A DNA stretch of 64,000 nucleotides from Lacticaseibacillus kribbianus (lineage in GTDB: Bacteria; Bacillota; Bacilli; Lactobacillales; Lactobacillaceae), in assembly GCF_020180945.1 (NCBI RefSeq), contig NZ_JAIPUL010000002.1, positions 359,352 through 423,351 of the forward strand, in the 5' to 3' direction. Positions 26,600 through 34,916 of the stretch are shown here, piece after piece. The translations under genes and the position numbers were made by a program. Position 1 is the stretch's first letter; every line of letters starts with the position of its first letter. The notes under the pieces were generated by a model, which was given only the letters and a program-made list of their open reading frames with translations, searched no databases and was not told where the DNA came from.

Positions 26600-26660
26600 G
26601 CGTCCTTGGGATGAGTACGCCCCGGTCCGGCTGGGACGGCGCTGGGCTTGGCAATCCTAG

Positions 26661-27347
26661 CTAGGACTTGGGCTTGCGGTTGACCCAGCCGGTCGGCGTG
26701 GTTGCGGTCAGCCACGGCTGCATCAGCCACCACACCATCATCAGGCCGAACAGCGCCAGGCCGTAGCCGGCCAGCACGTCGGTGGGGTAGTGGACCTGCA
26801 CGTAGATGCGCGAGTAGCCGGTCAAGACGATCATGCCAAGCGCGATGCCGACGAACCACCGGCGCACCGGGGCGTTGGTGATCAAGGTCAGGCTCAGCAG
26901 GATCACGGTGCCCCAAAGCAGCAGGCTGCCGCTGGCATGGCCGCTGGGGAAGCTGTAGCCACCGATGCGGGTCAGCGGCGTGATGGTCGGGTCCTGCACG
27001 AACGGGCGCAGGCGGCGAATCGCGTGCTTGACCACGGTGTTGAAGCCGCTCATGCCGACGATGGAAAGCGCCGCGAAGACGGCGTAGCGGCGCCTGCGGT
27101 AGTAGGCCAGGATCGCGGCGAGCACCACGCCGAGCAGCGTGACGGCCGCGGGCTCGCCGAGTGCCGTGATGGTCAGCAGGATGTCGGTCAGCCAGGTCGG
27201 CCGCGTCGCGGTGACCGCCGCGATGATCGGGTCGTCGATGGCACCGATGAACGCCGCGTGGTGCGCGACCCCCCACAAAAGGGGGATGAAAATCGCGAGG
27301 CCGAGCGCCGCCAGCGCCAGGGGGACATTGGAACGATGGGACATCAT
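26661..27347 (-). CDS. PAP2-family membrane phosphatase
   Basis: 228 residues with about six membrane segments and all three PAP2 signatures: KHAIRRLRPF near residue 98, PSGHASGS near residue 124 and SRIYVQVHYPTDVLAG near residue 176 (catalytic His in GHA and HYP). Members dephosphorylate lipid phosphates such as undecaprenyl diphosphate or phosphatidylglycerolphosphate at the outer membrane face; the substrate is not decided here. AACGGAGGTGTT precedes the ATG. Confidence 0.9.
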   Translation of the reverse strand: MMSHRSNVPLALAALGLAIFIPLLWGVAHHAAFIGAIDDPIIAAVTATRPTWLTDILLTITALGEPAAVTLLGVVLAAILAYYRRRRYAVFAALSIVGMSGFNTVVKHAIRRLRPFVQDPTITPLTRIGGYSFPSGHASGSLLLWGTVILLSLTLITNAPVRRWFVGIALGMIVLTGYSRIYVQVHYPTDVLAGYGLALFGLMMVWWLMQPWLTATTPTGWVNRKPKS

Positions 27348-27393
27348 AACACCTCCGTTAGCAAAATTGTACCAGAGCAGGCGGGCGAAGGCT

Positions 27394-27421
27394 TGTTTTA
27401 GTTAGGGCGATTTGCTATGAT
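27394..27421 (+). promoter_or_regulatory. leuS promoter
   Basis: TTGTTT, 16 bp and TATGAT with an extended TG motif one base before the -10. It lies directly before the T-box leader. Confidence 0.7.
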
Positions 27422-27424
27422 GAA

Positions 27425-27645
27425 GCCAACATCGAACGAACGAAGGACGAGTAGCCCGGCGGCGGGCGCAGAGAGCAGGCGGATGCTGTGAGCCTGTCGA
27501 AGCGGCCGGATGAACTGACCTTTTGAGTGCGGCCAAGCCAATGGTCGCCGGCCCTGGCCGTTATCCAGTCAAGCGCTGTCTTCGGGCAGAACTTAGGTGG
27601 TACCGCGGCCAAGCCGTCCTATTTTCTTAGGGCGGCTTTTTGTTT
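27425..27645 (+). promoter_or_regulatory. T-box leader of leuS
   Basis: The T-box core AGGTGGTACCGCGG at 27595-27608 is followed by the terminator GCCGTCCT…AGGGCGGC-TTTTT at 27613-27645. The upstream half can form the long stem I. Uncharged tRNA binding should favour the antiterminator and leuS transcription. The specifier codon is taken as Leu from the gene it serves; a CTG or CTT near 27512-27520 fits, but the exact codon was not resolved. Confidence 0.9.
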
Positions 27646-27673
27646 GGTTCGACTGACAATCCTAGGAGGCACA

Positions 27674-30085
27674 ATGATGTACGATCACAAGGCGATTGAG
27701 AAAAAGTGGCAGAAGCGCTGGCACGAGCACAACACCTTCAACACGACAACCGATCCCAACAAGAAGAACTACTACGCGCTGGACATGTTCCCGTACCCGT
27801 CCGGCCAGGGCCTGCACGTCGGCCACCCCGAGGGCTACACGGCCACGGACATCATCGCCCGCATGAAGCGCGCGCAGGGCTACAACGTGCTGCACCCGAT
27901 GGGCTGGGACGCGTTCGGCCTGCCGGCGGAGCAGTACGCCCTGAACACCGGCCATGACCCGAAGGACTTCACGAAGCAAAACATCGAAAACTTCAAGCGC
28001 CAGATCAACTCGCTCGGCTTTTCCTACGACTGGAACCGCGAGATCGCAACCACGGACCCGGGCTACTACAAGTGGACCCAGTGGATCTTCGAGCAGATGT
28101 ACAAGCGCGGCCTGGCCTACGAGGCCGAGGTCGCGGTCAACTGGAGCCCGGACCTCGGCACCGTGGTCGCCAACGAAGAGGTGATCGACGGCAAGACCGA
28201 GCGCGGCGGCTTCCCGGTCATCCGCAAGCCGATGCGCCAGTGGGTCCTGAAGATCACGGCCTACGCCGATCGCCTTTTGGACGGCCTGGACGACCTCGAC
28301 TGGCCTGAACCGATCAAGCAGATGCAGCGCAACTGGATCGGCCGCTCGGTCGGCGCGCAGGTGACCTTCCAGGTCGCGGACAACGACCTGGCCTTCGACG
28401 TGTTCACCACGCGCCCGGACACCCTGTTCGGCGCCAGCTACTGCGTGATGGCCCCGGAGCACGAGCTGGTCGACCAGATCACCACCCCTGAGCAGCGTGA
28501 GGCAATCGCCGCCTACAAGAAGGCGATTGCCTCCAAGTCCGACCTCGAGCGCACGGACCTGAACAAGGACAAGACCGGCGTGTGGACCGGCGCGTACGCG
28601 ATCAACCCGATCAACGGCGAGCGCCTGCCGATCTGGATTTCCGATTACGTGCTGGCCAGCTACGGCACCGGCGCCATCATGGCGGTGCCGGCCCACGACG
28701 AGCGCGACTACGCCTTCGCCAAGAAGTTCGGCCTGAAGATCACCCCGGTCATCGAAGGCGGCGACGTCGCAACGGCGGCCTACACCGGCGACGGCCAGCA
28801 CATCAACTCCGGCTTCCTGAACGGCCTGGACAAGGCCCAGGCGATTGACAAGGCGATCGCCTGGCTCAGCGAGAAGGGCGTCGGCGAAAAGCACGTCAAC
28901 TACAAGCTGCGCGACTGGGTCTTCTCCCGCCAGCGCTACTGGGGCGAGCCGATTCCCGTCATCCACTGGGAGGACGGCGAGACCACGCTGGTGCCCGAAG
29001 ACCAGCTGCCGCTGGTGCTGCCCGAAGAGGCGGACATCAAGCCGAGCGGCACCGGCGAGTCCCCGCTGGCCAACCTGGACGACTGGGTGAACGTGGTCGA
29101 CGCAAACGGCCGCAAGGGGAAGCGCGAGACCAACACGATGCCGCAGTGGGCGGGCTCGTCCTGGTACTTCCTGCGCTTCGTCGACCCGCACAACAAGGAG
29201 GCTCTGGCCGATTACGAGAAGCTGCGCCAGTGGACGCCAGTCGACCTGTACATCGGCGGCGCCGAGCACGCCGTTTTGCACCTGCTGTACGCGCGTTTTT
29301 GGAACCTTTTCCTCTACGACATCGGCGTGGCGCCTTACAAGGAGCCGTTCCAGCGCCTGTTCAACCAGGGGATGATCCTCGGCGACAACCACGAGAAGAT
29401 GAGCAAGAGCAAGGGCAACGTCGTCAACCCGGACGACGTGGTCGCCGAGTACGGCGCCGACACCCTGCGCCTCTACGAGATGTTTATGGGCCCGCTTGAC
29501 GCCGGCATCGCCTGGAGCACCACCGGCCTGGCCGGCGCGCGCAAGTTCCTCGACCGCGTCTACAGCACCTTCGTCGACGACGACGGCAAGATGCGCGACC
29601 ACATCACCACCATCAACGACGGCAAGCTCGACAAGGTCTACAACGAGACGGTCAAAAAGGTCACCGAGGACTACTCGGCGCTGCACTTCAACACCGCCAT
29701 CTCCGCGATGATGGTCTTCATCAACGAGGCCCACAAGGTCGACGCGCTTCCTTACGAGTACGTCGAGGGCTTCGTGAAGCTGCTCGCGCCGATCGCGCCG
29801 CACCTGATGGAGGAGATCTGGCAGATCCTCGGCCACGAGCACACGCTGACCTACGCCCCATGGCCGACGGTCGACGAAAGCAAGCTGGTGGACACGACGG
29901 TCACTATGGTGATCCAGGTCAACGGCAAGCTGCGCGGCAACCTCGAAGTCGCCGTCGACGCCGACCCGGAAGCGGTCAAGGCAGAGGCCAAGGCGCTGGA
30001 AAACGTCCAGAAGTTCATCGCGGGCAAGACCATCGTCAAGGAAATCGTGATTCCAAACAAGATCGTGAACATCGTGGTGAAGTAA
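27674..30085 (+). CDS. leuS: Leucyl-tRNA synthetase
   Basis: 803 residues, the bacterial LeuRS size. The class I signatures are [12 protein letters not shown] near residue 50 (HIGH type) and KMSKSKGN near residue 575. The CP1 editing domain inserted between them has [10 protein letters not shown] near residue 247, which hydrolyses mischarged tRNA-Leu. TAGGAGGC lies before two adjacent ATG codons, and either may start. The gene sits behind a T-box leader. Its stop abuts a GC-rich hairpin repeat cluster. Confidence 0.97.
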   Translation: MMYDHKAIEKKWQKRWHEHNTFNTTTDPNKKNYYALDMFPYPSGQGLHVGHPEGYTATDIIARMKRAQGYNVLHPMGWDAFGLPAEQYALNTGHDPKDFTKQNIENFKRQINSLGFSYDWNREIATTDPGYYKWTQWIFEQMYKRGLAYEAEVAVNWSPDLGTVVANEEVIDGKTERGGFPVIRKPMRQWVLKITAYADRLLDGLDDLDWPEPIKQMQRNWIGRSVGAQVTFQVADNDLAFDVFTTRPDTLFGASYCVMAPEHELVDQITTPEQREAIAAYKKAIASKSDLERTDLNKDKTGVWTGAYAINPINGERLPIWISDYVLASYGTGAIMAVPAHDERDYAFAKKFGLKITPVIEGGDVATAAYTGDGQHINSGFLNGLDKAQAIDKAIAWLSEKGVGEKHVNYKLRDWVFSRQRYWGEPIPVIHWEDGETTLVPEDQLPLVLPEEADIKPSGTGESPLANLDDWVNVVDANGRKGKRETNTMPQWAGSSWYFLRFVDPHNKEALADYEKLRQWTPVDLYIGGAEHAVLHLLYARFWNLFLYDIGVAPYKEPFQRLFNQGMILGDNHEKMSKSKGNVVNPDDVVAEYGADTLRLYEMFMGPLDAGIAWSTTGLAGARKFLDRVYSTFVDDDGKMRDHITTINDGKLDKVYNETVKKVTEDYSALHFNTAISAMMVFINEAHKVDALPYEYVEGFVKLLAPIAPHLMEEIWQILGHEHTLTYAPWPTVDESKLVDTTVTMVIQVNGKLRGNLEVAVDADPEAVKAEAKALENVQKFIAGKTIVKEIVIPNKIVNIVVK

Positions 30086-30376
30086 CCCAGAGCGGAGCAA
30101 GGCGTTCTTAGCGGGACAGGTAGCGCTAGGCCAGTGCTTGGGCCGCACTTTGGCCCGAGTGCTGGCCTAGGGCTAGACGCTCCCGCGTTGCCTTGCGGAG
30201 CTCGACGATGACCCAGAGCGGAGCGCGGCACACTTAGCGGGACGGGTTGCCTAGCCAAGGTGCTTGGGCCGGACTTTGGCCCGAGTGCTGGTCTTAGCTG
30301 GAGGAGTGGCCGTTGCCTTGCGGAGCTCGACGATGACCAGAGCGGAGCGCGGCGCACTTAGCGGACGACTTGCCGG
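30086..30376. repeat. GC-hairpin repeat cluster A (two full units, one partial)
   Basis: Two tandem units of about 125 bp (30086-30211 and 30212-30336) and the start of a third (30337-30376). Each begins CCCAGAGCGGAGC and ends GCCTTGCGGAGCTCGACGATG. Within a unit the two halves are roughly inverted copies, with a central stem of GGCC-type arms around a CACTTT loop. Related units lie at 34184-34470 and 43391-43762. No coding potential was seen. The first base follows the leuS stop codon. Confidence 0.85.
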
Positions 30377-30420
30377 GCAGTGCCGCGTGCACCGCAGCCA
30401 GTAAATTTTGAATCCAACGA

Positions 30421-30450
30421 AGGGGTCCCGCCGCGGCGGGGCCCCTTTTT
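30421..30450 (+). terminator. Terminator after leuS and repeat cluster A
   Basis: AGGGG-CCCGCCGCGGCGGG-CCCCT stem-loop followed by five T. Confidence 0.8.
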
Positions 30451-30495
30451 GGAGGCGACAACAACGTAAAGAAACCGTAAGGCCACCGAATCGGT

Positions 30496-30524
30496 TTGAA
30501 AGCGGCGGGTGCGGTGGGTAGAAT
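30496..30524 (+). promoter_or_regulatory. Promoter of the ytgP operon
   Basis: TTGAAA, 17 bp and TAGAAT, 31 bp before the start codon. Confidence 0.7.
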
Positions 30525-30555
30525 GGGTGTATATGTCTATTGATGGGAGAAGTGT

Positions 30556-32193
30556 ATGGATAAGCAGAACGTGGCGGCCAAGCCGGAGCGCAGCGCCAAG
30601 GAGCTGATGCTGCGCGGCTCGGCTTGGATGACCGCCGGCAGCATTTTGTCTCGGGTGCTGGGCGCCATCTACATCATTCCCTGGCGCATCTGGCTGGGCG
30701 CCGCCTACCTGACGGCCAACGCCCTGTTCACCAAGGGGTACCAGATTTACAACATCTTCCTGATCGTGTCGACCGCCGGCGTGCCGGGGGCCATCTCCAA
30801 GCAGATTGCGCGCTACAACGCGATGAACGAGTACAAAACGGGGATGCGCCTGTTCTACCACGGCGCCGTGGCGATGTCGATCATGGGCGTCCTGGCCTGC
30901 GGGCTCCTGTGGGTGCTGGCCCCGGTTTTGGCGCTCAAAGACGCCGCGTTGACCCAGGTCTTTCGCACCCTGGCGTGGCCGCTGCTCTTGATCCCACTGC
31001 TGTCCGTGATGCGCGGGTTCTTCCAGGGCTACAACGAGATGGCGCCGAGCGCCTTGAGCCAGTTCATCGAGCAGGTCGCGCGCGTCATCTATATGCTGCT
31101 CATGACCTACACCATCATGGTGATCGGCAACCACAACTACGTGGACGCCGTGGCGCAGTCGACCTTTGCGGCCTTCGTCGGCGCGGTGTTCGGCCTGCTG
31201 CTGTTGGTCCTGCACTTCTTCCGCCAGCGCGGCCGCTTCGCCGAGCTCGCCGCGTCGAGCGCCGGCAACGTGCACATCTCGACCAAGCGCATTTTGCTTG
31301 AAATCGCCCAGCAGGCGTTCCCGTTCATCGTGATGGGCGCGGCGACCAACCTCTACTACATCATCGACCAGTACACCTTCGACCCGATGATGCTGACGCA
31401 CTACATCGTCTCCAAGCACGCGCTGAGCGAGCTGTACGCGCTGTTCGCCGGCAACGCCAACAAGCTGATCATGATCGTCGTCTCCCTGGCGGTGGCGATG
31501 GCCTCAACGGCGCTGCCGCTTCTGGCTGCGGCCAAAACGCGCGGCGTGGGCAAGGAGATTGCCGACAACATCACCAACATCCTGCAGCTGTTCTTCATCG
31601 TGATGATTCCAAGCGCCCTGGGGATGGCCGCAGTGTCGCAGCCGCTTTACGTCGTGTTCTTCGGCTACGACAAGCTCGGCATCTCGGTGATGGAGCTGTC
31701 GTCGTTTCTGGCCGTGTTCTTCGGCCTGTTCACGGTGCTGGCCTCGGTTTTGCAGGGGCTGTTCCACAACCGCCTGGCGATGAAAATCATGGTGGTCGGT
31801 GTTCTCGTCAAGTTCATCTTCCAGTGGCCGTTAATCGTGTTGTTCAACGTGTACGGCCCGACGCTGGCCACGATGCTGGGCATGGCGGCGTCGATTGCGC
31901 TGATGCTGTGGCAGCTGCAGACGCTGTACCACTTCCGGGCCCGCCAGACGTTGCGGCGGCTGATCGGCATCACCACCTTTTCCGTTGTGATGGCCGTCGT
32001 CGTGCGCGCGCTGGTGTGGGCGCTGTCGCTCGTGCTGAACCCGGCCAGCGGGATGCAGAGCATGCTGATGCTCGCCATCGCGCTGCCGGTCGGCGTCGCC
32101 ATCTACGCTTACGCGGTGCTCAAGACGCGCCTGGCCGATCTGATCATCGGTCGGCGCATCGGCAGCATTCGCCAGAAGCTGCACATCGGGTGA
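30556..32193 (+). CDS. MurJ/YtgP-type lipid II flippase family protein
   Basis: 545 residues of the MOP superfamily with about 14 membrane helices and a short basic N-terminus. RGSAWMTAGSILSRVLGAIYIIPW and the GVPGAISKQIARYNA segment are typical of the SpoVB/YtgP branch, which includes B. subtilis YtgP (MurJ), a proposed lipid II flippase. The substrate is inferred from the branch. It is followed four bases later by an RsuA-type pseudouridine synthase, the same gene pair as ytgP-ytzG in Bacillus, which strengthens the orthology. The ribosome site GGGAGAAG precedes the ATG. Confidence 0.85.
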   Translation: MDKQNVAAKPERSAKELMLRGSAWMTAGSILSRVLGAIYIIPWRIWLGAAYLTANALFTKGYQIYNIFLIVSTAGVPGAISKQIARYNAMNEYKTGMRLFYHGAVAMSIMGVLACGLLWVLAPVLALKDAALTQVFRTLAWPLLLIPLLSVMRGFFQGYNEMAPSALSQFIEQVARVIYMLLMTYTIMVIGNHNYVDAVAQSTFAAFVGAVFGLLLLVLHFFRQRGRFAELAASSAGNVHISTKRILLEIAQQAFPFIVMGAATNLYYIIDQYTFDPMMLTHYIVSKHALSELYALFAGNANKLIMIVVSLAVAMASTALPLLAAAKTRGVGKEIADNITNILQLFFIVMIPSALGMAAVSQPLYVVFFGYDKLGISVMELSSFLAVFFGLFTVLASVLQGLFHNRLAMKIMVVGVLVKFIFQWPLIVLFNVYGPTLATMLGMAASIALMLWQLQTLYHFRARQTLRRLIGITTFSVVMAVVVRALVWALSLVLNPASGMQSMLMLAIALPVGVAIYAYAVLKTRLADLIIGRRIGSIRQKLHIG

Positions 32194-32197
32194 GCGC

Positions 32198-32914
32198 ATG
32201 AGACTAGACCGCTACTTGAGCAACCTGCAGTACGGCAGCCGCAAGGAGGTGCGCCGCATCATCAAGGCAGCGCGCGTCACCGTCGCCGGTGCGCTGCAAC
32301 GCGACCCGGGCTTTGACGTGCCAAAAGGGGCCGCCGTCGCCCTCGACGGGGTGGTGCTGGACCAGGACTTCGCCGTCTACTACCTGCTGAACAAGCCGGC
32401 CGGCGTGGTGACCGCCAACCGCGACGACCACGACCGCACCGTGATGGACCTGATCGCGCCGGGCGACGTGCGCCCCGGCCTGTACCCGGTCGGGCGGCTG
32501 GACAAGGACACCACCGGGCTCTTGCTTTTGACCAACGACGGCACGCTCGGCCACAACCTGCTGGCGCCCGGCCGCCACGTGCCCAAGACCTACCGCGCAA
32601 CGCTGGCGCAGCCGTTCACTTTGGTTCAGCGCGGGCCGCTTGAGGCCGGGATCGCCTTCAAGGACTTCACCAGCCAGCCGGCGACCGTGGCCGTGGTGCC
32701 GGGCACCGACGCGCGCCAGGTCGAGTTGACCATCGGCGAGGGCAAGTACCACCAAGTCAAGCGGATGTTTCTGGCCGTCGGTAACGAGGTGGTTGCGCTG
32801 CACCGCGTGGCCATGGGCCCGCTGACGCTGCCGGCCGACCTGCCTGCCGGGCAGTACCGCTCGCTTGAGCCGGCCGAGCTGGCCGCGCTCAAGGCGCTAC
32901 TGCCCAAGCGGTAG
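32198..32914 (+). CDS. 16S rRNA pseudouridine(516) synthase, RsuA family
   Basis: 238 residues. The N-terminal S4 RNA-binding domain (RLDRYLSNLQYGSRKEVRRIIKAARVTV) is followed by the catalytic domain with VGRLDKDTTGLLLLTNDG near residue 100, whose Asp is the pseudouridylation nucleophile, and GKYHQVKRMF near residue 185. It modifies U516 of 16S rRNA in known members. It is co-transcribed with the upstream flippase gene and followed by a strong hairpin. Confidence 0.9.
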   Translation: MRLDRYLSNLQYGSRKEVRRIIKAARVTVAGALQRDPGFDVPKGAAVALDGVVLDQDFAVYYLLNKPAGVVTANRDDHDRTVMDLIAPGDVRPGLYPVGRLDKDTTGLLLLTNDGTLGHNLLAPGRHVPKTYRATLAQPFTLVQRGPLEAGIAFKDFTSQPATVAVVPGTDARQVELTIGEGKYHQVKRMFLAVGNEVVALHRVAMGPLTLPADLPAGQYRSLEPAELAALKALLPKR

Positions 32915-32946
32915 GGCGCAGGGAAAACTGATTGGACGCTAAAACA

Positions 32947-32982
32947 GGCGCCGTCTTCGCTAATCTTGCGAAGACGGCGCCC
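32947..32982. terminator. Terminator between rsuA-type gene and nnrD
   Basis: GGCGCCGTCTTCGC-TAATCTT-GCGAAGACGGCGCC perfect stem, with a T-rich tail on the plus strand; it can also serve the convergent gene. Confidence 0.8.
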
Positions 32983-33116
32983 GTTTGTTGGGCTCGCGGG
33001 GCAGCCGGCAGCCGGCTGCCGCTTGGCGCGCACGGCCCCGACTGGTGGCATTCGTCGATTCGGTGGCGGTCGGTGGCGTTACAAGTGGTATGTGGCCGTC
33101 ACTGGTGGTTGGGCCG

Positions 33117-33947
33117 TTACAGCCGGTTGGCCGCGGCGCGCGCCATGTAGGTCGGCAGCGCCGCAATCACCCGGGTTGGCAGGGCGACGTACTGCGTGGC
33201 AGCCAGCTCCTCGGCGATTGCGCTGTGCGTGTACACCGCGGCGTTGATCGCGGCGGTGGTGTAGCCGAACTGGCCGATGAAGGCGGCGAGGATGCCGACC
33301 AGGGTATCGCCCGTGCCGCCGGTCGCCTGCGCCGGGGTGCCGATTGGGTTGACGAAGCTGGCCTCCGGGGCGTGAATCTGGGTGCGGTGGCTTTTGACCA
33401 CGACGGTGCCGGGGAGGGTTCGGGCGGCGCTTGCGTTGGCCGCCGGCGTCTGATCGGCGATGGCAAGGCCGGACAGGCGCTGCCACTCCATCTGGTGCGG
33501 CGTCCAGACGGTCTTGCGGTGGGTGACGCGCAGGCCGGTTTGCGCAATCATCGTCAGCGCGGAGCCGTCCAGGATCAGCGCCTGCGTCGCGGTCAGGTTG
33601 GCCAGGGTGACGGCGAGAATCTCCTGCGCGGTTTCGTTGGTGCCAAGGCCCGGGCCGATGGCGACGACGTCCGCCTCGGGCACGGTGTGGCGCAGGCGGG
33701 CGCCGTCGTACGGCAGCACCATCGCCTCGGGCAGGCGCGCGTGCAGCGCCGCGTGGTTGCAGGGCGCGCAGGCGACGGTGGTCAGCCCGGCCCCGGCGTG
33801 CACGGCGGCGCTTGCGGCCATGATGGCGGCGCCGCCGAAATGCTCGTTGCCGCCGATAATCAGGATGCGCCCGAACTGGCCCTTGTGGCTGTCCGCCGGG
33901 CGCGGCGCGATGACCTGCGTGACGCAGGCCGAAGTCAGAGTTTCCAT
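33117..33947 (-). CDS. nnrD: ADP-dependent NAD(P)H-hydrate dehydratase
   Basis: 276 residues of the ribokinase-like YjeF C-terminal family. GRILIIGGNEHFGGAA near residue 26 (substrate loop), VAIGPGLGTNE near residue 95, VKSHRTQIHAP and GGTGDTLVGILAAF near residue 210 (catalytic Asp and ADP site) are intact. It repairs damaged hydrated NADH/NADPH using ADP. The epimerase domain found fused in many bacteria is absent, so it would be a separate gene elsewhere. AGAGGTGATTGA precedes the ATG. Confidence 0.9.
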   Translation of the reverse strand: METLTSACVTQVIAPRPADSHKGQFGRILIIGGNEHFGGAAIMAASAAVHAGAGLTTVACAPCNHAALHARLPEAMVLPYDGARLRHTVPEADVVAIGPGLGTNETAQEILAVTLANLTATQALILDGSALTMIAQTGLRVTHRKTVWTPHQMEWQRLSGLAIADQTPAANASAARTLPGTVVVKSHRTQIHAPEASFVNPIGTPAQATGGTGDTLVGILAAFIGQFGYTTAAINAAVYTHSAIAEELAATQYVALPTRVIAALPTYMARAAANRL

Positions 33948-34010
33948 TCAATCACCTCTGCTTCAGTTTACCGCACTGGCCGCCCGCCGGGAAAAAAATC
34001 GCGCAGGGCC

Positions 34011-34042
34011 TTGGCAAACGCGTGGGGTTTTGCTATTATAAT
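34011..34042 (+). promoter_or_regulatory. Promoter of tRNA-Leu(CAG) copy 1
   Basis: TTGGCA followed 17 bp later by TATTATAAT, close before the tRNA. Confidence 0.65.
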
Positions 34043-34052
34043 ATCTGTTGTT

Positions 34053-34136
34053 GCCGCAATGGCGGAATTGGCAGACGCGCAGTGTTCAGGTCGCTGTATG
34101 GTTATCCATGTGCAGGTTCGACTCCTGTTTGCGGCA
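34053..34136 (+). tRNA. tRNA-Leu(CAG), copy 1
   Basis: An 84-nt class II tRNA. The anticodon loop TTCAGGT between CAGTG and CGCTG gives CAG, reading CUG, a codon used heavily by the genes here. It has its own promoter and terminator. Confidence 0.93.
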
Positions 34137-34152
34137 TTAGCAATAACGAGTG

Positions 34153-34180
34153 ACACGTCGAGAGATCGGCGTGTTTTTTT
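34153..34180 (+). terminator. Terminator of tRNA-Leu(CAG) copy 1
   Basis: ACACG…CGTGT stem followed by seven T; the same sequence follows copy 2. Confidence 0.8.
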
Positions 34181-34183
34181 GTG

Positions 34184-34470
34184 CCCAGGGCGGAGCTAGG
34201 CGAACTTAGGCAACCGCGCAGCGTAAGGGTAGCGCTTGGGGCGGGCTTTGCCCCGAGTGCCACCCTTAGCTGAGCGCGTCGCCGTTGCCTAGCGCAGCCC
34301 GACGATGGCCCAAGGCGGAGCTAGGCGAACTTAGGCAACCGGCTAGCGTAAGGCGAGGACTGGGGGCGGTCTTTGCCCCGAGTCCTCGCCTTAGCTGGAC
34401 GAGTGGCCGTTGTCTAGCGCAGCCCGACGATGGCCAGGACGCAGCGAGGCGGGCTTTGCGGGACGCACCT
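34184..34470. repeat. GC-hairpin repeat cluster B (two full units, one partial)
   Basis: Units at 34184-34308 and 34309-34433 plus a partial one from 34434. Each begins CCCA-GGCGGAGCTAGGCGAA and ends CAGCCCGACGATGG. The central stems differ between the units (AAGGGTA…ACCCTT against AAGGCGA…TCGCCTT) yet both stay paired. A further partial unit starts at 34709, after the second tRNA-Leu. Confidence 0.85.
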
Positions 34471-34535
34471 GAGCGCGGCAATCGCTCGGACACGTTCGCC
34501 AGCGCGAATAATTTTGATCCCGCGGCAAATAGGGG

Positions 34536-34564
34536 TTGGCAAACCCCCGACTTCTTGATATACT
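34536..34564 (+). promoter_or_regulatory. Promoter of tRNA-Leu(CAG) copy 2
   Basis: TTGGCA, 17 bp and TATACT. The -35 and its flank match copy 1 but the -10 region differs, so each copy has its own promoter. Confidence 0.7.
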
Positions 34565-34577
34565 AACTTCTGTTGTT

Positions 34578-34661
34578 GCCGCAATGGCGGAATTGGCAGA
34601 CGCGCAGTGTTCAGGTCGCTGTATGGTTATCCATGTGCAGGTTCGACTCCTGTTTGCGGCA
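34578..34661 (+). tRNA. tRNA-Leu(CAG), copy 2
   Basis: Identical to copy 1. The identical block runs on through the terminator into the start of a repeat unit, about 145 bp in all. Confidence 0.93.
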
Positions 34662-34677
34662 TTAGCAATAACGAGTG

Positions 34678-34705
34678 ACACGTCGAGAGATCGGCGTGTT
34701 TTTTT
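34678..34705 (+). terminator. Terminator of tRNA-Leu(CAG) copy 2
   Basis: Same hairpin and T run as after copy 1. Confidence 0.8.
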
Positions 34706-34792
34706 GTGCCCAGGGCGAAGCAAGGTGCACTCAGCAGCCCGATGTCCTTGTGGTCAGCCATACGGCCCCAGCCGACACCGCGGACATTTGAC

Positions 34793-34821
34793 TTGCCAGA
34801 TTGCGATTCCGGCGTTAGACT
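34793..34821 (+). promoter_or_regulatory. Promoter of the ABC exporter leader
   Basis: TTGCCA, 17 bp and TAGACT, just before an attenuator-like leader. Confidence 0.55.
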
Positions 34822-34843
34822 AATCGCAACGGATTACACATAG

Positions 34844-34894
34844 GCGTCACGGATTCTTAGTCCTTACTAGGCTGAGGGTTCGTGACGCTTTTTT
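34844..34894 (+). promoter_or_regulatory. Attenuator-like terminator before the ABC exporter
   Basis: GCGTCACG at 34844 pairs with CGTGACGC at 34881, followed by six T, a full intrinsic terminator placed between promoter and gene. The right arm can instead pair with GTCACGC at 34898-34904, next to the GAGGAGGG ribosome site, so two exclusive folds exist. No T-box or known riboswitch core was recognised. Confidence 0.6.
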
Positions 34895-34916
34895 GAGTCA
34901 CGCGAGGAGGGATTGC

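Noticed and set aside
27662..30148. Very long minus-strand frame opposite leuS (about 830 codons).
   Set aside because: Same third-position effect; leuS is a certain gene with T-box control and the antisense product resembles nothing.
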